Assembly: GCA_963785075.1 (NCBI GenBank) | Contig: CAWATW010000006.1 | Span: forward strand, 1 to 64,000 | Source of the DNA: JAOUGY01 sp963785075 | GTDB lineage: Bacteria > Actinomycetota > Acidimicrobiia > Spongiisociales > ZC4RG35 | Length of the DNA: 64,000 bases | Reading direction: 5' to 3' | Part shown: positions 25,090-33,734 of the stretch, piece after piece | Layout of the letters: every line of letters begins with the position of its first letter | Numbering within the stretch: the first letter of the stretch is position 1 | Made by a program: the position numbers and the translations under genes | Notes under the pieces: generated by a model | Databases searched by the model: none | What the model saw: only the letters and a program-made list of their open reading frames with translations | Told to the model about the DNA's origin: nothing

Positions 25090-27356
25090 ACGAGGCCAGA
25101 TACACCGGAAGGCCCATCCGGCGTCGTGAAGATCGGCGCCTCATCACGGGCGCAGGGCGCTACGTCGGGGACCTCGCCAGGGAAGACATGTTGTTCGCGG
25201 CGTTCGTACGATCTCCCCTCGCCCACGGTTCGATCGCCGAACTCGACGTGGAGCTCGCGCGGGTGGCCGACGACGTGATCACGGTGTTCACCGCCGCCGA
25301 CCTGCCGACGGGCGACCTCGTCGTCGAACGACCCAATGTGGAGATGGCTCGGCCGATGTTGGCGCGCGATCGCGTTCGATACGTCGGGGAGCCCATCGCG
25401 GTGGTCATCGGCGCCTCCCAGGAAGCTGCCGTCGATGCGCTCGACCTGGTCTGGCCCGACATCGAGCCCCAACCCGTCGTCGCCTCGTTCGACGCCGCCG
25501 TGAAGGACACGTCGATCCTCCACCCGGGCGCCGGGACGAACGTGATCGACCACTTCGACGCCGGGAGCGAGGCGGTGTCATGGGATCAGCCGATCGACGT
25601 GACCGTCGAAGTGACAAACCAGCGGGTGTCCGCGGTGCCGATCGAACCGCTCGCCGGGCTGGCCGAGCCCTACGGAGACGGCATCCGACTCTGGGTCACC
25701 CATCAGACGCCCCACCGGCTGAGAGACGAGCTGGCATCGGTGCTCGACTTCCCAATCGAAGTGACCGTGCCTGACGTCGGCGGCGGATTCGGTCTGAAGG
25801 GCCGGTTCTATCCGGAGTTCGCGGTCATCGCAGCTGCCGCCCACCGCCTGGGCCGCCCTGTCCGATGGCTCGAGAGCCGGCGAGAGTCGATGAGCGGCGG
25901 AACCCATGGACGTGACATGACGCACAAGGTGCGCCTCGCCGGCACCAGCGACGGCCGGATCCGTCGCTGCTTGATCGAGATCACAGGCGCCACAGGGGCA
26001 TATCCGCATACGGGCGTCAACGTGTTCCGATTCTCTGCGCTCACGGCCCAGAGTCTCTACGACATCGAGCAGTTCTCACTCTCATCGACGGCGGTGGTGT
26101 CCAACCAGGCACCAACCGCTCCCTATCGAGGGGCGGGTCGACCCGAAGCTGCGTACGCGATGGAACGGGCCGTTGAGGCATTCGCCCGCACGGCCGGGCT
26201 CGATCCGATCGACGTGCGCCGAAACAACCTGTTGCGACCAACAGCGTTCCCGTATCGCACCCACACCGGCGCCCTGTACGACAGTGGCGACTACGTGGCG
26301 GCTTTCGACAAGGCGATCGAGATCCTGGACCTGCCGGCCATCCGCGCCGAGCAGCAGCGACGTCGGGATTCGGGCGCGGACCCGATCGGAGTGGGCTTGG
26401 GCGTCTTCGTGGAACGCGCCGGTGGTCCCATCGACTCCGGCGAATACGCCCGCACCGAGTTCCGGACCGACGGGACCGTCCTGGTTCACACGGGGTCGAC
26501 CTCCAACGGTCAGGGGCACGAGACGGTGTGGGCGCAGATAGCGGCGGACGTGTTCGACGTTCCACTCGAGAACATCGAAGTGGTCGGAGGCGACACCGTT
26601 CGAGTTGCTCAGGGGTGGGGATCGACAGCCAGCCGCTCGGCCCAGATCGGCGCCAGTGGGGTCCTGAGGACAGCCGAGCGTGTGCTCGAGCGGGCTCGGG
26701 AGTTGGCGTCCGGGCTGCTCGAGGTCGCGGCCGAGGACCTCATCGTCGAGGACGGGGCTTTGGCGGTCGCCGGGTCGCCCGGATCCTCAGTCACCTTCGC
26801 CGAGCTCGCCGCAAGAGCAGTGGAGGCAGGCACGCCCCTCGCCAACGACGAGTTCTATTCACCAGGAGCACAGACCTTCCCCTTCGGAGTGCACGCCGCG
26901 GTGGCAGAGGTGGCCATCGAAACAGGCGATGTGAGGATCCTCAGGCTGCTGGCTGTCGACGACTGCGGCAAGGTCCTCAATCCGATGATCGTCGACGGGC
27001 AGGTACACGGCTCGCTCGCCCAAGGAATCGGTCAGGCGATGATGGAGCGAGTCATCTACGACGAGGAGGGCCAGCTCCAGACGTCGACGCTCATGGACTA
27101 TTCGATTCCGCACGCCCCCGACATGCCCGAGCTGATCTTGGAGCGAACGATCTCGTCGGCCCCGTCCAACCCGCTTGGCGTGAAAGGCGCCGGGGAGTCC
27201 GGGTGCATCGGCGCCCCGCCGGCCATCGTGAATGCCGTACTCGACGCCTTGGCGCCGTACGGCGTGCAACACCTCGACATGCCGCTGAACCCGATGAACG
27301 TCTGGACCGCGATACGAGAAGCCGCCGGATCACCGCCGGCGAGCGGTCAGTCGTGA
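25086..27356 (+). CDS. Molybdenum hydroxylase large subunit (form II CoxL-like)
   Basis: A 756-residue xanthine-oxidase-family large subunit, the second after 19817. It starts RYTGRPIRRREDRRLITGAG, has GGGFGLKGRFYPEF near residue 235, and keeps the catalytic Glu in GVKGAGESG. The loop PYRGAGRPE is the AYRGAGR-type signature of form II CoxL-like proteins, which are not true CO dehydrogenases. The start is a TTG at 25086 overlapping the upstream TGA. No FAD or iron-sulfur subunit accompanies it. The 3' end overlaps the convergent GntR gene by 10 bases. Confidence 0.88.
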   Translation: MNEARYTGRPIRRREDRRLITGAGRYVGDLAREDMLFAAFVRSPLAHGSIAELDVELARVADDVITVFTAADLPTGDLVVERPNVEMARPMLARDRVRYVGEPIAVVIGASQEAAVDALDLVWPDIEPQPVVASFDAAVKDTSILHPGAGTNVIDHFDAGSEAVSWDQPIDVTVEVTNQRVSAVPIEPLAGLAEPYGDGIRLWVTHQTPHRLRDELASVLDFPIEVTVPDVGGGFGLKGRFYPEFAVIAAAAHRLGRPVRWLESRRESMSGGTHGRDMTHKVRLAGTSDGRIRRCLIEITGATGAYPHTGVNVFRFSALTAQSLYDIEQFSLSSTAVVSNQAPTAPYRGAGRPEAAYAMERAVEAFARTAGLDPIDVRRNNLLRPTAFPYRTHTGALYDSGDYVAAFDKAIEILDLPAIRAEQQRRRDSGADPIGVGLGVFVERAGGPIDSGEYARTEFRTDGTVLVHTGSTSNGQGHETVWAQIAADVFDVPLENIEVVGGDTVRVAQGWGSTASRSAQIGASGVLRTAERVLERARELASGLLEVAAEDLIVEDGALAVAGSPGSSVTFAELAARAVEAGTPLANDEFYSPGAQTFPFGVHAAVAEVAIETGDVRILRLLAVDDCGKVLNPMIVDGQVHGSLAQGIGQAMMERVIYDEEGQLQTSTLMDYSIPHAPDMPELILERTISSAPSNPLGVKGAGESGCIGAPPAIVNAVLDALAPYGVQHLDMPLNPMNVWTAIREAAGSPPASGQS

Positions 27357-27979
27357 CCGGTGGGCAACGCCTTGAGCGGGAGTCGGAGATGGTGTTCGAG
27401 GGCGGCAACTGCAGCGTCGACGTCACGATTCTCGATGGCGACGATGATGTCACCGTGATCGTGGATCGCCTGGTCCCGCAGACCAGGGACGGTCTTGAGC
27501 GAGGCTCCGATGTACATGACAGCTGCGTCCTCGAGGCCCCTGAGAATCTGGACCAGTCTCGACGAGACGCCCGCCTCGTAGATCGCCATGTGGAACGTTC
27601 GATTGAGATCGACGAACGTCGCCGAATGCTTCTCTGCCAACATCCGCTCGTGCAGCTTCTTCAGCGTGGCGAGGGTCTTGTCGGTGATCGCGGGGACCGC
27701 CTGGCGCATCGCGTGCGGTTCGAGGATGCGGCGGATCTCGTAGATGTCTTCGAGCTCATCGGAACGGAGCTCCCTCACGACGGCGCCTCGGTGGGGGTCG
27801 AATTGGATCAGCCCTTCAGAGGCGAGGTCGCGCAGCGCTTCACGCACCGGCGTGGTGCTGACATCGAGGTTGGCGGCGAGTTCGGCCTGGACGAGACGGC
27901 TCCCGCTCTCCAACTCACCACTGAGAATGGCGCGCCGAATCATCTCCCTCACATATTCGTGCGCCGTCTGCCGGGCCAT
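27347..27979 (-). CDS. GntR-family transcriptional regulator (FCD type)
   Basis: A 210-residue regulator. The winged helix reads LAANLDVSTTPVREALRDLA, followed by an FCD domain with likely metal ligands (RTFHMAIYEA; the AIHDHGDI segment; EHHL near the end). I chose the ATG at 27979 because family alignment starts there (MARQTAHEYVREMIRRAIL); an in-frame ATG at 28057 would add 26 residues. Neither has a strong ribosome site. It is divergent from the Zn dehydrogenase at 28099 and convergent with the CoxL-like gene. It is the second candidate reader of the 19-bp motif, and a weak match (28052-28070) lies in its upstream region. Confidence 0.85.
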   Translation of the reverse strand: MARQTAHEYVREMIRRAILSGELESGSRLVQAELAANLDVSTTPVREALRDLASEGLIQFDPHRGAVVRELRSDELEDIYEIRRILEPHAMRQAVPAITDKTLATLKKLHERMLAEKHSATFVDLNRTFHMAIYEAGVSSRLVQILRGLEDAAVMYIGASLKTVPGLRDQAIHDHGDIIVAIENRDVDAAVAALEHHLRLPLKALPTGHD

Positions 27980-28098
27980 GCCCGTGAACGACTGGCCGCC
28001 TTCTCCTCCCAACACGATCGCCACGCTCCTCGAGGAATCTCGCTTCGTCAGTCGCATCACGATACAGCGCCGATCACCGAGACAACGTAGGAGTGCCA

Positions 28099-29100
28099 AT
28101 GAAAAGCGTAAGAGTGACTTCCCCTTCGACCCTGGAGATCGCCGACGTACCCGAGCCCCAGCCCGACGGTGACGTGGTGATTCGGGCCCGAACCGTGGGG
28201 ATCTGTGGAACCGACGTGAAGGTCTTCACCGGGAAGATCCCCGTCGCCTACCCGCGGATCATGGGACACGAAATGGTCGGTGAGGTGGCCGATGCCCCAT
28301 CGGGTTCTCCCCTCTCGGTCGGCGATCGCGTCCTCGTGGATCCGGCGTCGGCGTGTGGGTGGTGCCACCTGTGCCGCCGGGGTAGGGGCCATCTGTGCCA
28401 GAACGCAGGACTCATGGGCCGAGAGGTCGACGGCGTGTTCGCGGATTACGTGGCGGTCCCGCAGGCACAAGTCCTCCCCGTTCCGGCGTCGATTTCGGAC
28501 GAGGCCGCCGGCGTGCTCCAGGTACTCGGAACCTGTGTCCATGCACAGCGCACCGTCGAAGTGTTCCCCGGCCAGCTCGCCGTGGTGTACGGCCTCGGAG
28601 TCGCCGGGCAGCTGATGGCCCAACTCTTGAGAGAGCGGGGCGTCGATGTGATCGGTATCACCCGCTCTGAGTGGAAACGGCATCTGGCGGAGGAAAACGG
28701 CGCCGTTGCGACCGCCGATCCGGACCACGCCGCGGAGCTGATAGCAGCGTACTCGGACGGGAGGGGCGCGGATCTGATGGTCGAGGCCGTGGGACAAGAG
28801 CGCACGTTGGCGCAATGCATCGACCTCGCTGCAGTGGGCGGAGAAGTGCTGGTGTTCGGAACACTCACCGGCGGCACCGAGGGACTCCCCTACTACCAGC
28901 TGTACTTCAAGGAACTCACGCTCTACAACCCGCGAGCGGCTCTACCAGACGACTACGCCCGCGGCATCGAACTCGCCGGGGCTGGCCGTCTGAACCTGGA
29001 GAGCATCGTGACGCACAGGCTCACGCTCGATGATGCCGCCGAGGCCTTCGAGGCAGTCAACGACCCTTCGTCGCTCAAGGTGCTCATGAATGTCGGCTGA
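28099..29100 (+). CDS. Zinc-dependent alcohol dehydrogenase (MDR family)
   Basis: A 333-residue medium-chain dehydrogenase. Catalytic zinc ligands include Cys in GICGTDVKVF and the GHEMVGEV block. The structural zinc loop has four Cys in the usual spacing (CGWCHLCRRGRGHLC). The NAD(P) fold includes VVYGLGVAGQLMAQLL. Such enzymes oxidise sugar alcohols, threonine or similar secondary alcohols. I chose the ATG at 28099; two codons upstream is another ATG. It overlaps the TRAP-type gene by 11 bases, so the dehydrogenase and the binding protein are co-expressed. Confidence 0.9.
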   Translation: MKSVRVTSPSTLEIADVPEPQPDGDVVIRARTVGICGTDVKVFTGKIPVAYPRIMGHEMVGEVADAPSGSPLSVGDRVLVDPASACGWCHLCRRGRGHLCQNAGLMGREVDGVFADYVAVPQAQVLPVPASISDEAAGVLQVLGTCVHAQRTVEVFPGQLAVVYGLGVAGQLMAQLLRERGVDVIGITRSEWKRHLAEENGAVATADPDHAAELIAAYSDGRGADLMVEAVGQERTLAQCIDLAAVGGEVLVFGTLTGGTEGLPYYQLYFKELTLYNPRAALPDDYARGIELAGAGRLNLESIVTHRLTLDDAAEAFEAVNDPSSLKVLMNVG

Positions 29101-29932
29101 TGGGCTCAGGTTCGGCGGGTACGCCCCGGAATCGAGTACCCACACCAGAGCGCTGCGCCACCTCGCGGAGGCCATCGACGCGGATGTTGCCATCGATGTG
29201 ATCCCAAACGTCATGGACGATGGGCGCCCGGCCACCGACCTGTTCTCCATGACAGAGTCGGGTGAGCTGACACTCTGCTACTTCTCGACGAGTTACCTGT
29301 GTGATCGCGTTCCGGCGCTTGCAGCGCTGGAGAGGCCGTTCCTCTTCGACACCCTCGATGAGGCACACACGGCGCTCGACGGTGAGCTCGGGGCTGAGCT
29401 CTGCGAGGCAGTCGCCGCTTCCACCGGCTTCGAGGTGCTGGGATTCTGGGACAACGGGTTCCGGCACCTGACCAACCGGCTTCGGCCCGTGCGGTCTCCC
29501 GACGATGTGCGCGGGATGACAGTACGCCTTCAGCCGAACGAGGATCACGCCGCCCTCGTAGCCTCGTGGGGCGGAATCCCTGTACCCGTCGAGCTCTCGG
29601 AGGGCATCAGGATGATCCGGGCAGGAGAGGTGGACGCCCAGGAGAATCCCCTCGCCAATACCGTGGCCTACGGGGTGGATGCGGTCCACCGCCATGTCAC
29701 CATGACCGGCCATCTCTACGGCGCTCGCGGGGTCTTCGCCAACCGAGCTGCCCTGGAAGCCATGCCTTCGCAGCTCGGTGCCGCCATCCGCGCTGCGACC
29801 CGGTCGGCCATCGCCCGCCAGCGATCCATGGCGGCCACCTACGAAGACGAGCTACGTTCGAGATTGGAGGCCGATGGTGTCGAATTCGTCGACCTGACTC
29901 CGACGCAGCGCCGGGCTTTCAAGCCCTCCTGA
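29090..29932 (+). CDS. TRAP-type (DctP-like) solute-binding fold protein without signal peptide
   Basis: A 280-residue DctP-family protein. Family landmarks are clear: DNGFRHLTNRLRPVRSPDD, GMTVRLQPNEDHA with the ligand-contact Arg, and EVDAQENPLAN. The N-terminus begins directly at the first mature strand (LRFGGYAPESSTHTRA). There is no signal peptide, and an in-frame TGA lies immediately before the ATG, so none can be encoded upstream. No DctQ or DctM membrane subunit is nearby. The protein may act in the cytoplasm as a binding or sensing protein, or be a decayed transporter part. Confidence 0.82.
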   Translation: MSADGLRFGGYAPESSTHTRALRHLAEAIDADVAIDVIPNVMDDGRPATDLFSMTESGELTLCYFSTSYLCDRVPALAALERPFLFDTLDEAHTALDGELGAELCEAVAASTGFEVLGFWDNGFRHLTNRLRPVRSPDDVRGMTVRLQPNEDHAALVASWGGIPVPVELSEGIRMIRAGEVDAQENPLANTVAYGVDAVHRHVTMTGHLYGARGVFANRAALEAMPSQLGAAIRAATRSAIARQRSMAATYEDELRSRLEADGVEFVDLTPTQRRAFKPS

Positions 29933-30008
29933 GCCCGCGAGACGGACTCCCGCCGGCTGACTCACAGCTGTGAGGCGGATGCTCATAGGAGGACGGGCGA
30001 CCGGCCGG

Positions 30009-30027
30009 ATCCTATATGATCCAGGAT
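30009..30027. promoter_or_regulatory. 19-bp operator-like site c
   Basis: ATCCTATATGATCCAGGAT ends two bases before the MFS start codon at 30030. The outer arms ATCCT and AGGAT are perfectly complementary. The site would cover the translation start region. Confidence 0.55.
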
Positions 30028-30029
30028 TC

Positions 30030-31280
30030 ATGTCCGCCGGGTCCCACACTGCACGCGACTTCCCTGGCAAGGCCGCGGGGTTTCTCGGCGGGCGGCCGAT
30101 GGCAGCAGCCGTCGTCTACGTGATGACCGGCGCGCTGCCGCTCTACCTCACGAGCGCGCAGATCGTCACACTCGAGGCGGCGGTGGGATTCGATCCAGGG
30201 AGGCTGGGCCTGGCGACGGCAACCTACTTCGGCGTGGCAGCGCTGCTCGCGCCCACGGCCGGTCGCTACGTCCGCCGCAACGGCGCCAAACCGGGACTCC
30301 AGATGGGGGCTTCGCTCGCCGCCGGTGCCGCCGTCATCGCAGCCACCTCCCCGGTGTGGTGGTTGCTCCCTCTCGCCACTGCCGTGTCCGGGACCGCCAA
30401 CGCCTTCATGCAGGTGGGCACCAACATCCTGCTGGTCCAGAACGCTCGCAGCGACCGCCAGGCGATCTCCTTCGGCGCCAAGCAGGCGGCCATTCCCATG
30501 GCCAGCGGGCTCGCCGGGGTCCTGCTCCCGGTGGTGGGAATCGCGATCGGCTGGCGATGGTCGTTCGCCCTCGCCGCCCTGGGGGCGATCCTGGTCCGCC
30601 AGATTGCACCCGACGTCCCATTGCTGCCCGGATCCGAAACCGGGCGGCGCAGCAAGCGAACCCCGATTCCCCGCGCGCTCGTGTACCTGGCGATCGCGGG
30701 AGCGTGTGGCGGCGCGGCGGGCAATGCCGTTGCGCTCTTCGTTGTGCCGTCAGCGGTCGACGTAGGCATGTCCGAGGTGGTCGCCGGAGTCGTTCTCGCC
30801 GTGAGCTCGGCGCTCGTGGTCGCCATCCGGATCGGGTCGGGATGGTTGACCGACCGGAGGCGCACATCGGGTCACTGGGAGATGGCGGCCATGCTCGGCA
30901 TGGGGGTCATCGGTTGTGGAGTCCTGATCGTCTCATCGAGCGTTCCCGTGTATCTGGTGGCCATGACCCTCGCCATGATCGGATCCTGGGGGTGGCCCGG
31001 TCTCGTCTACTACACGGTCACGAGCACGAATCCGGATCAACCGGCCCGTGCCTCAGGGGTTGTGCTGGCCGGCAACCTCACCGGTACCTTGATCGGGCCT
31101 CTCGTCGTCGGCCTCTTCGCCAGTCGGTCGCTGTACGGCTGGGCGTGGACCTTCTGCGGAGTCCTCTCGGCCGTTGCCTTCGCGTCGATGCTGATGAGCG
31201 GTCGCACGTGGCGGGCGTCCATCGCAGGAACCGGGCGGTCACATCATCCGGCGGGCAGTCCGGTCCGAGGATCGACATGA
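30030..31280 (+). CDS. MFS transporter
   Basis: A 416-residue membrane protein with about twelve hydrophobic helices and a central loop near residue 205 (GRRSKRTPIPRA) dividing two six-helix halves, as in major facilitator proteins. The cytoplasmic loop RYVRRNGAKPG between helices 2 and 3 resembles the MFS loop motif. I chose the ATG at 30030; the longer frame runs through operator site c. It overlaps CinA by four bases. The cargo is unknown, probably a carboxylate or other catabolic substrate. Confidence 0.87.
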   Translation: MSAGSHTARDFPGKAAGFLGGRPMAAAVVYVMTGALPLYLTSAQIVTLEAAVGFDPGRLGLATATYFGVAALLAPTAGRYVRRNGAKPGLQMGASLAAGAAVIAATSPVWWLLPLATAVSGTANAFMQVGTNILLVQNARSDRQAISFGAKQAAIPMASGLAGVLLPVVGIAIGWRWSFALAALGAILVRQIAPDVPLLPGSETGRRSKRTPIPRALVYLAIAGACGGAAGNAVALFVVPSAVDVGMSEVVAGVVLAVSSALVVAIRIGSGWLTDRRRTSGHWEMAAMLGMGVIGCGVLIVSSSVPVYLVAMTLAMIGSWGWPGLVYYTVTSTNPDQPARASGVVLAGNLTGTLIGPLVVGLFASRSLYGWAWTFCGVLSAVAFASMLMSGRTWRASIAGTGRSHHPAGSPVRGST

Positions 31281-32428
31281 TCGTCGAGATCATCTCCGTT
31301 GGGACCGAACTGTTGATCGGTCAGATCATCAACTCGAACGCCGCCTGGATCGGACAACGGCTGGCCGAGGAAGGTTTCGACGTCAACCATCAGGTGACGG
31401 TCGGCGACAACCTGGCGAGACTCTCCGCGGCCATCACCACCGCGCTTCAGCGTGCAGAGGCCGTGATCATGACAGGTGGCGTCGGCCCGACACAGGACGA
31501 TCTCACTCGCGAGGCGATTTGCCTCGCGACCGGTCGCGCCATGGAGCGGGACGAGGAGCACGCGGAGCGGATCAGACAGCGCATCCTGGCACGGCGAGGG
31601 TCGGTGGCCGAGAGCGTCCTGCGCATGGCAGAGTACCCGGAGGGTTCCGAGCCACTCCCGAACACCCAAGGCGTGGCGCTGGGCGTCGGGATGCGGTTCG
31701 GAGATGGATGGATCTTCGCAGTGCCCGGGGTCCCACGCGAAATGAGGGCGATGATCGACGACGAGGTCATGCCCCGTCTGCGACGCGCCGCCGGCAAGGC
31801 TTCCGTCATCCGCAGCCGGGTGCTTCACACCTGGGGATTCGGTGAGTCACAGGTGTCAGAGATGCTGGACGACCTCTATGAGTCCACCAACCCCTCGATC
31901 GCATTCCTGATCTCCGACATGGAGGTGAAGGTCCGAATCACGGCAAAAGCAGACTCCGCCGAAGCCGTCGAAGCCCTCATCGCGCCGATCGAGGAGGAGG
32001 TGCGGAGCAGGCTCGGCAACGCCGTGTTCGCAACCGACCACGAAACCGTGATCGACGTCATCGCCGGCCTGTTGGACACCAAAGGCTGGGCAGTGGCCGT
32101 CCACGAGCATGCAACCGACGGATTGGTGCTCCATCGTCTGGCACCCCTGTCCGGTTTCGCGGGCGGAGCGCTGGTCCGTGTCGAGCAGCCGGCCGAGGCC
32201 ATGGCGCAGGGGGCGGCGGCACGATTCGAAGCCGACGTGGGCCTCGGCATCTCTGGACCGCGCATCGTGGACGACTCAGGTGACGTCGCCACCGAGGTCG
32301 ACATCGCCGTGTTCGGGCCAGAGGGAACCGCAGTCGAGACGATGCGCTTTTTCGGCACCGGCGAGCGCGCCCGCGCCTACGCCGTCATCGCCGCCATCCA
32401 CACCCTTCGGAAGGCGCTCGAGGACTGA
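31277..32428 (+). CDS. cinA: CinA-family protein with degenerate C-terminal domain
   Basis: A 383-residue protein with the MoaB/MocF-like N-terminal domain (EIISVGTELLIGQIINSNA; TGGVGPTQDDLTRE), which acts as an ADP-ribose pyrophosphatase in CinA. The middle KH-type region ends near residue 250. The C-terminal domain aligns with the nicotinamide-nucleotide amidase (PncC) domain, but the active-site ESCTGG block reads EHATDG, losing the nucleophile Ser. The amidase is therefore probably inactive. The frame runs upstream through the MFS gene; the ATG at 31277 overlaps its stop. Confidence 0.87.
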   Translation: MIVEIISVGTELLIGQIINSNAAWIGQRLAEEGFDVNHQVTVGDNLARLSAAITTALQRAEAVIMTGGVGPTQDDLTREAICLATGRAMERDEEHAERIRQRILARRGSVAESVLRMAEYPEGSEPLPNTQGVALGVGMRFGDGWIFAVPGVPREMRAMIDDEVMPRLRRAAGKASVIRSRVLHTWGFGESQVSEMLDDLYESTNPSIAFLISDMEVKVRITAKADSAEAVEALIAPIEEEVRSRLGNAVFATDHETVIDVIAGLLDTKGWAVAVHEHATDGLVLHRLAPLSGFAGGALVRVEQPAEAMAQGAAARFEADVGLGISGPRIVDDSGDVATEVDIAVFGPEGTAVETMRFFGTGERARAYAVIAAIHTLRKALED

Positions 32429-32474
32429 ACACGGTTTGGTCCACCAAGCTGTCCGCCCGCAGGGTGTCGTCGCG

Positions 32475-32600
32475 TCTTGATGCGAGACTCGGATTGCGGA
32501 ATCCCCCCTGGCTGCCTCCCGGCAGCCTGTCCCCCCTGCGGGGGGACACATTCGCTGGACACACGTCACGGTCGACCGGTGCAGCACCGAATCGGACCCC
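32475..32600. repeat. Dispersed palindromic repeat, copy C
   Basis: GGAATCCCCCCTGGCTGCC starts at 32498, followed by GGCAGCCTGTCCCCCC and TGCGGGGGGACACA (32521-32550). The tail CACGGTCGACCGGTGCAGCA (from 32567) matches the tail of copy A. The copy fills most of the 209-bp gap between the convergent CinA and Gfo/Idh/MocA genes. The TGTCCCCCC/GGGGGGACA hairpin could also serve as a terminator. The far inverted arm is not clear in this copy. Confidence 0.72.
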
Positions 32601-32637
32601 CATCCTCTTGCCCCGGGTGGATTCCCCGTGGATGGAG

Positions 32638-33711
32638 TCAGCTGACTCCGGCCACCTGCAGTGCTGCTTGCACGTCGGCCGGGGCCATGGGGAGTTCGAC
32701 CACCTGATTGCGTTCGACCGACACGTCGGCGGCGAGATACACCTCCATCGTGACCCGGGCGAGCTTGGGATCGACCATGACCGGACGGTCGTAGGCGACG
32801 GCCTCCAGAAAGTGCTGGGTCTCGCGTTCCATCGGTCCCGCATATGTGTGGTCGACGAACTCCCCTGGCATCGTCGACAGTGGGAACTGAACACCGTTCT
32901 CGACCGTGTTCAAGATGATGTCCTTGTGGCTGGCGTCCATGAGAAGTGCACCATCGGTTCCGTGGACCTCGATCCAGGTCGAGGCGTAGTTGGGGTAGCC
33001 CGGAGGAAGCGCCCATCCCGCTCCGATCTGGACGACGACCCCGTCATCCATCGTGATCGTGATGTATTGCATGTCGGGCACTCCGTGCTGCTCCTTACGC
33101 GCACCCCACGCCACCTGCGAGTACACCCGGACCGGACGACGAGGCTCGAGCAGCCAGAATGCCGTGTCGATGTCGTGGGTCGCTTCCATGGCTGCCGGTG
33201 AGAGCTTCGTGCGACTTCCGATCTTGGCTCCGAGCGAACGGGCGATGTGCCTGCTGATCAGCACGCTCACCGGGTCGCCCAGAGAGCCATCTTGCAGGCT
33301 GCGTTTGGCGAGCGCCTGCTTGGTGTTGAAGCGCTGGGAGTAGCCGATCGTGAACTTGAGGCCCTTCGAGTCCGCTAGCTCGATCAGTTCATCCGCCTCG
33401 TCGAGGGTGAGCGCGATCGGCTTCTCGAGAAGCACGTGCTTCCCGGCGGCGAGCGAATCACGCGCCATCGGGTAGTGCAAGGTCTCCGGAGTGGCCGAGA
33501 TCATCAGCGCCTGGATGTCCGGATTGGCCAACAGGACTTCCCAATCGTCGGTGGCGGTGACCGGATCGGTCTTCTGCTTCATCTCGGCAAGACGATCGGC
33601 GTTCGTCTCCGCGATGTGAAGGGAACCCACCAGGGGGCTGTTGGCGGCAGTGATGGCGCGAATACCTCCGCACCATCCCGTACCGACGACTCCTACGTTC
33701 AACTGTTCCAT
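32638..33711 (-). CDS. Gfo/Idh/MocA-family NAD(P)-dependent oxidoreductase
   Basis: A 357-residue enzyme. The Rossmann motif is VGVVGTGWCGGIRAI; the family EKP motif is intact in HVLLEKPIALT (near residue 97); His and Asp of the putative catalytic region follow (EATHDIDTAFWLLEP). Members oxidise or reduce sugars, inositols and related polyols. It is last in a same-strand unit after a second Gfo/Idh/MocA gene (23-base gap) and an amidohydrolase. Two non-identical members may form a hetero-oligomer or act in sequence. Confidence 0.9.
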   Translation of the reverse strand: MEQLNVGVVGTGWCGGIRAITAANSPLVGSLHIAETNADRLAEMKQKTDPVTATDDWEVLLANPDIQALMISATPETLHYPMARDSLAAGKHVLLEKPIALTLDEADELIELADSKGLKFTIGYSQRFNTKQALAKRSLQDGSLGDPVSVLISRHIARSLGAKIGSRTKLSPAAMEATHDIDTAFWLLEPRRPVRVYSQVAWGARKEQHGVPDMQYITITMDDGVVVQIGAGWALPPGYPNYASTWIEVHGTDGALLMDASHKDIILNTVENGVQFPLSTMPGEFVDHTYAGPMERETQHFLEAVAYDRPVMVDPKLARVTMEVYLAADVSVERNQVVELPMAPADVQAALQVAGVS

Positions 33712-33734
33712 TGCGAGCTCCTCGAGGTTGATGG

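Noticed and set aside
19817..27356. Aerobic CO dehydrogenase (form I) locus
   Set aside because: Neither large subunit has the AYRCSFR loop of form I CoxL, and coxM/coxS genes are absent, so CO oxidation is not supported.
28052..28070. An eleventh copy of the 19-bp motif near the GntR gene at 27347
   Set aside because: On the minus strand GCGCTGTATCGTGATGCGA shares a ten-base core with site f, but both outer arms are wrong. I treat it as a weak match only.
30356..31276. A 690-codon frame extending CinA upstream through the MFS gene
   Set aside because: The upstream part is Arg/His-rich shadow of the MFS gene, and a well-placed ATG overlapping the MFS stop starts CinA at 31277.
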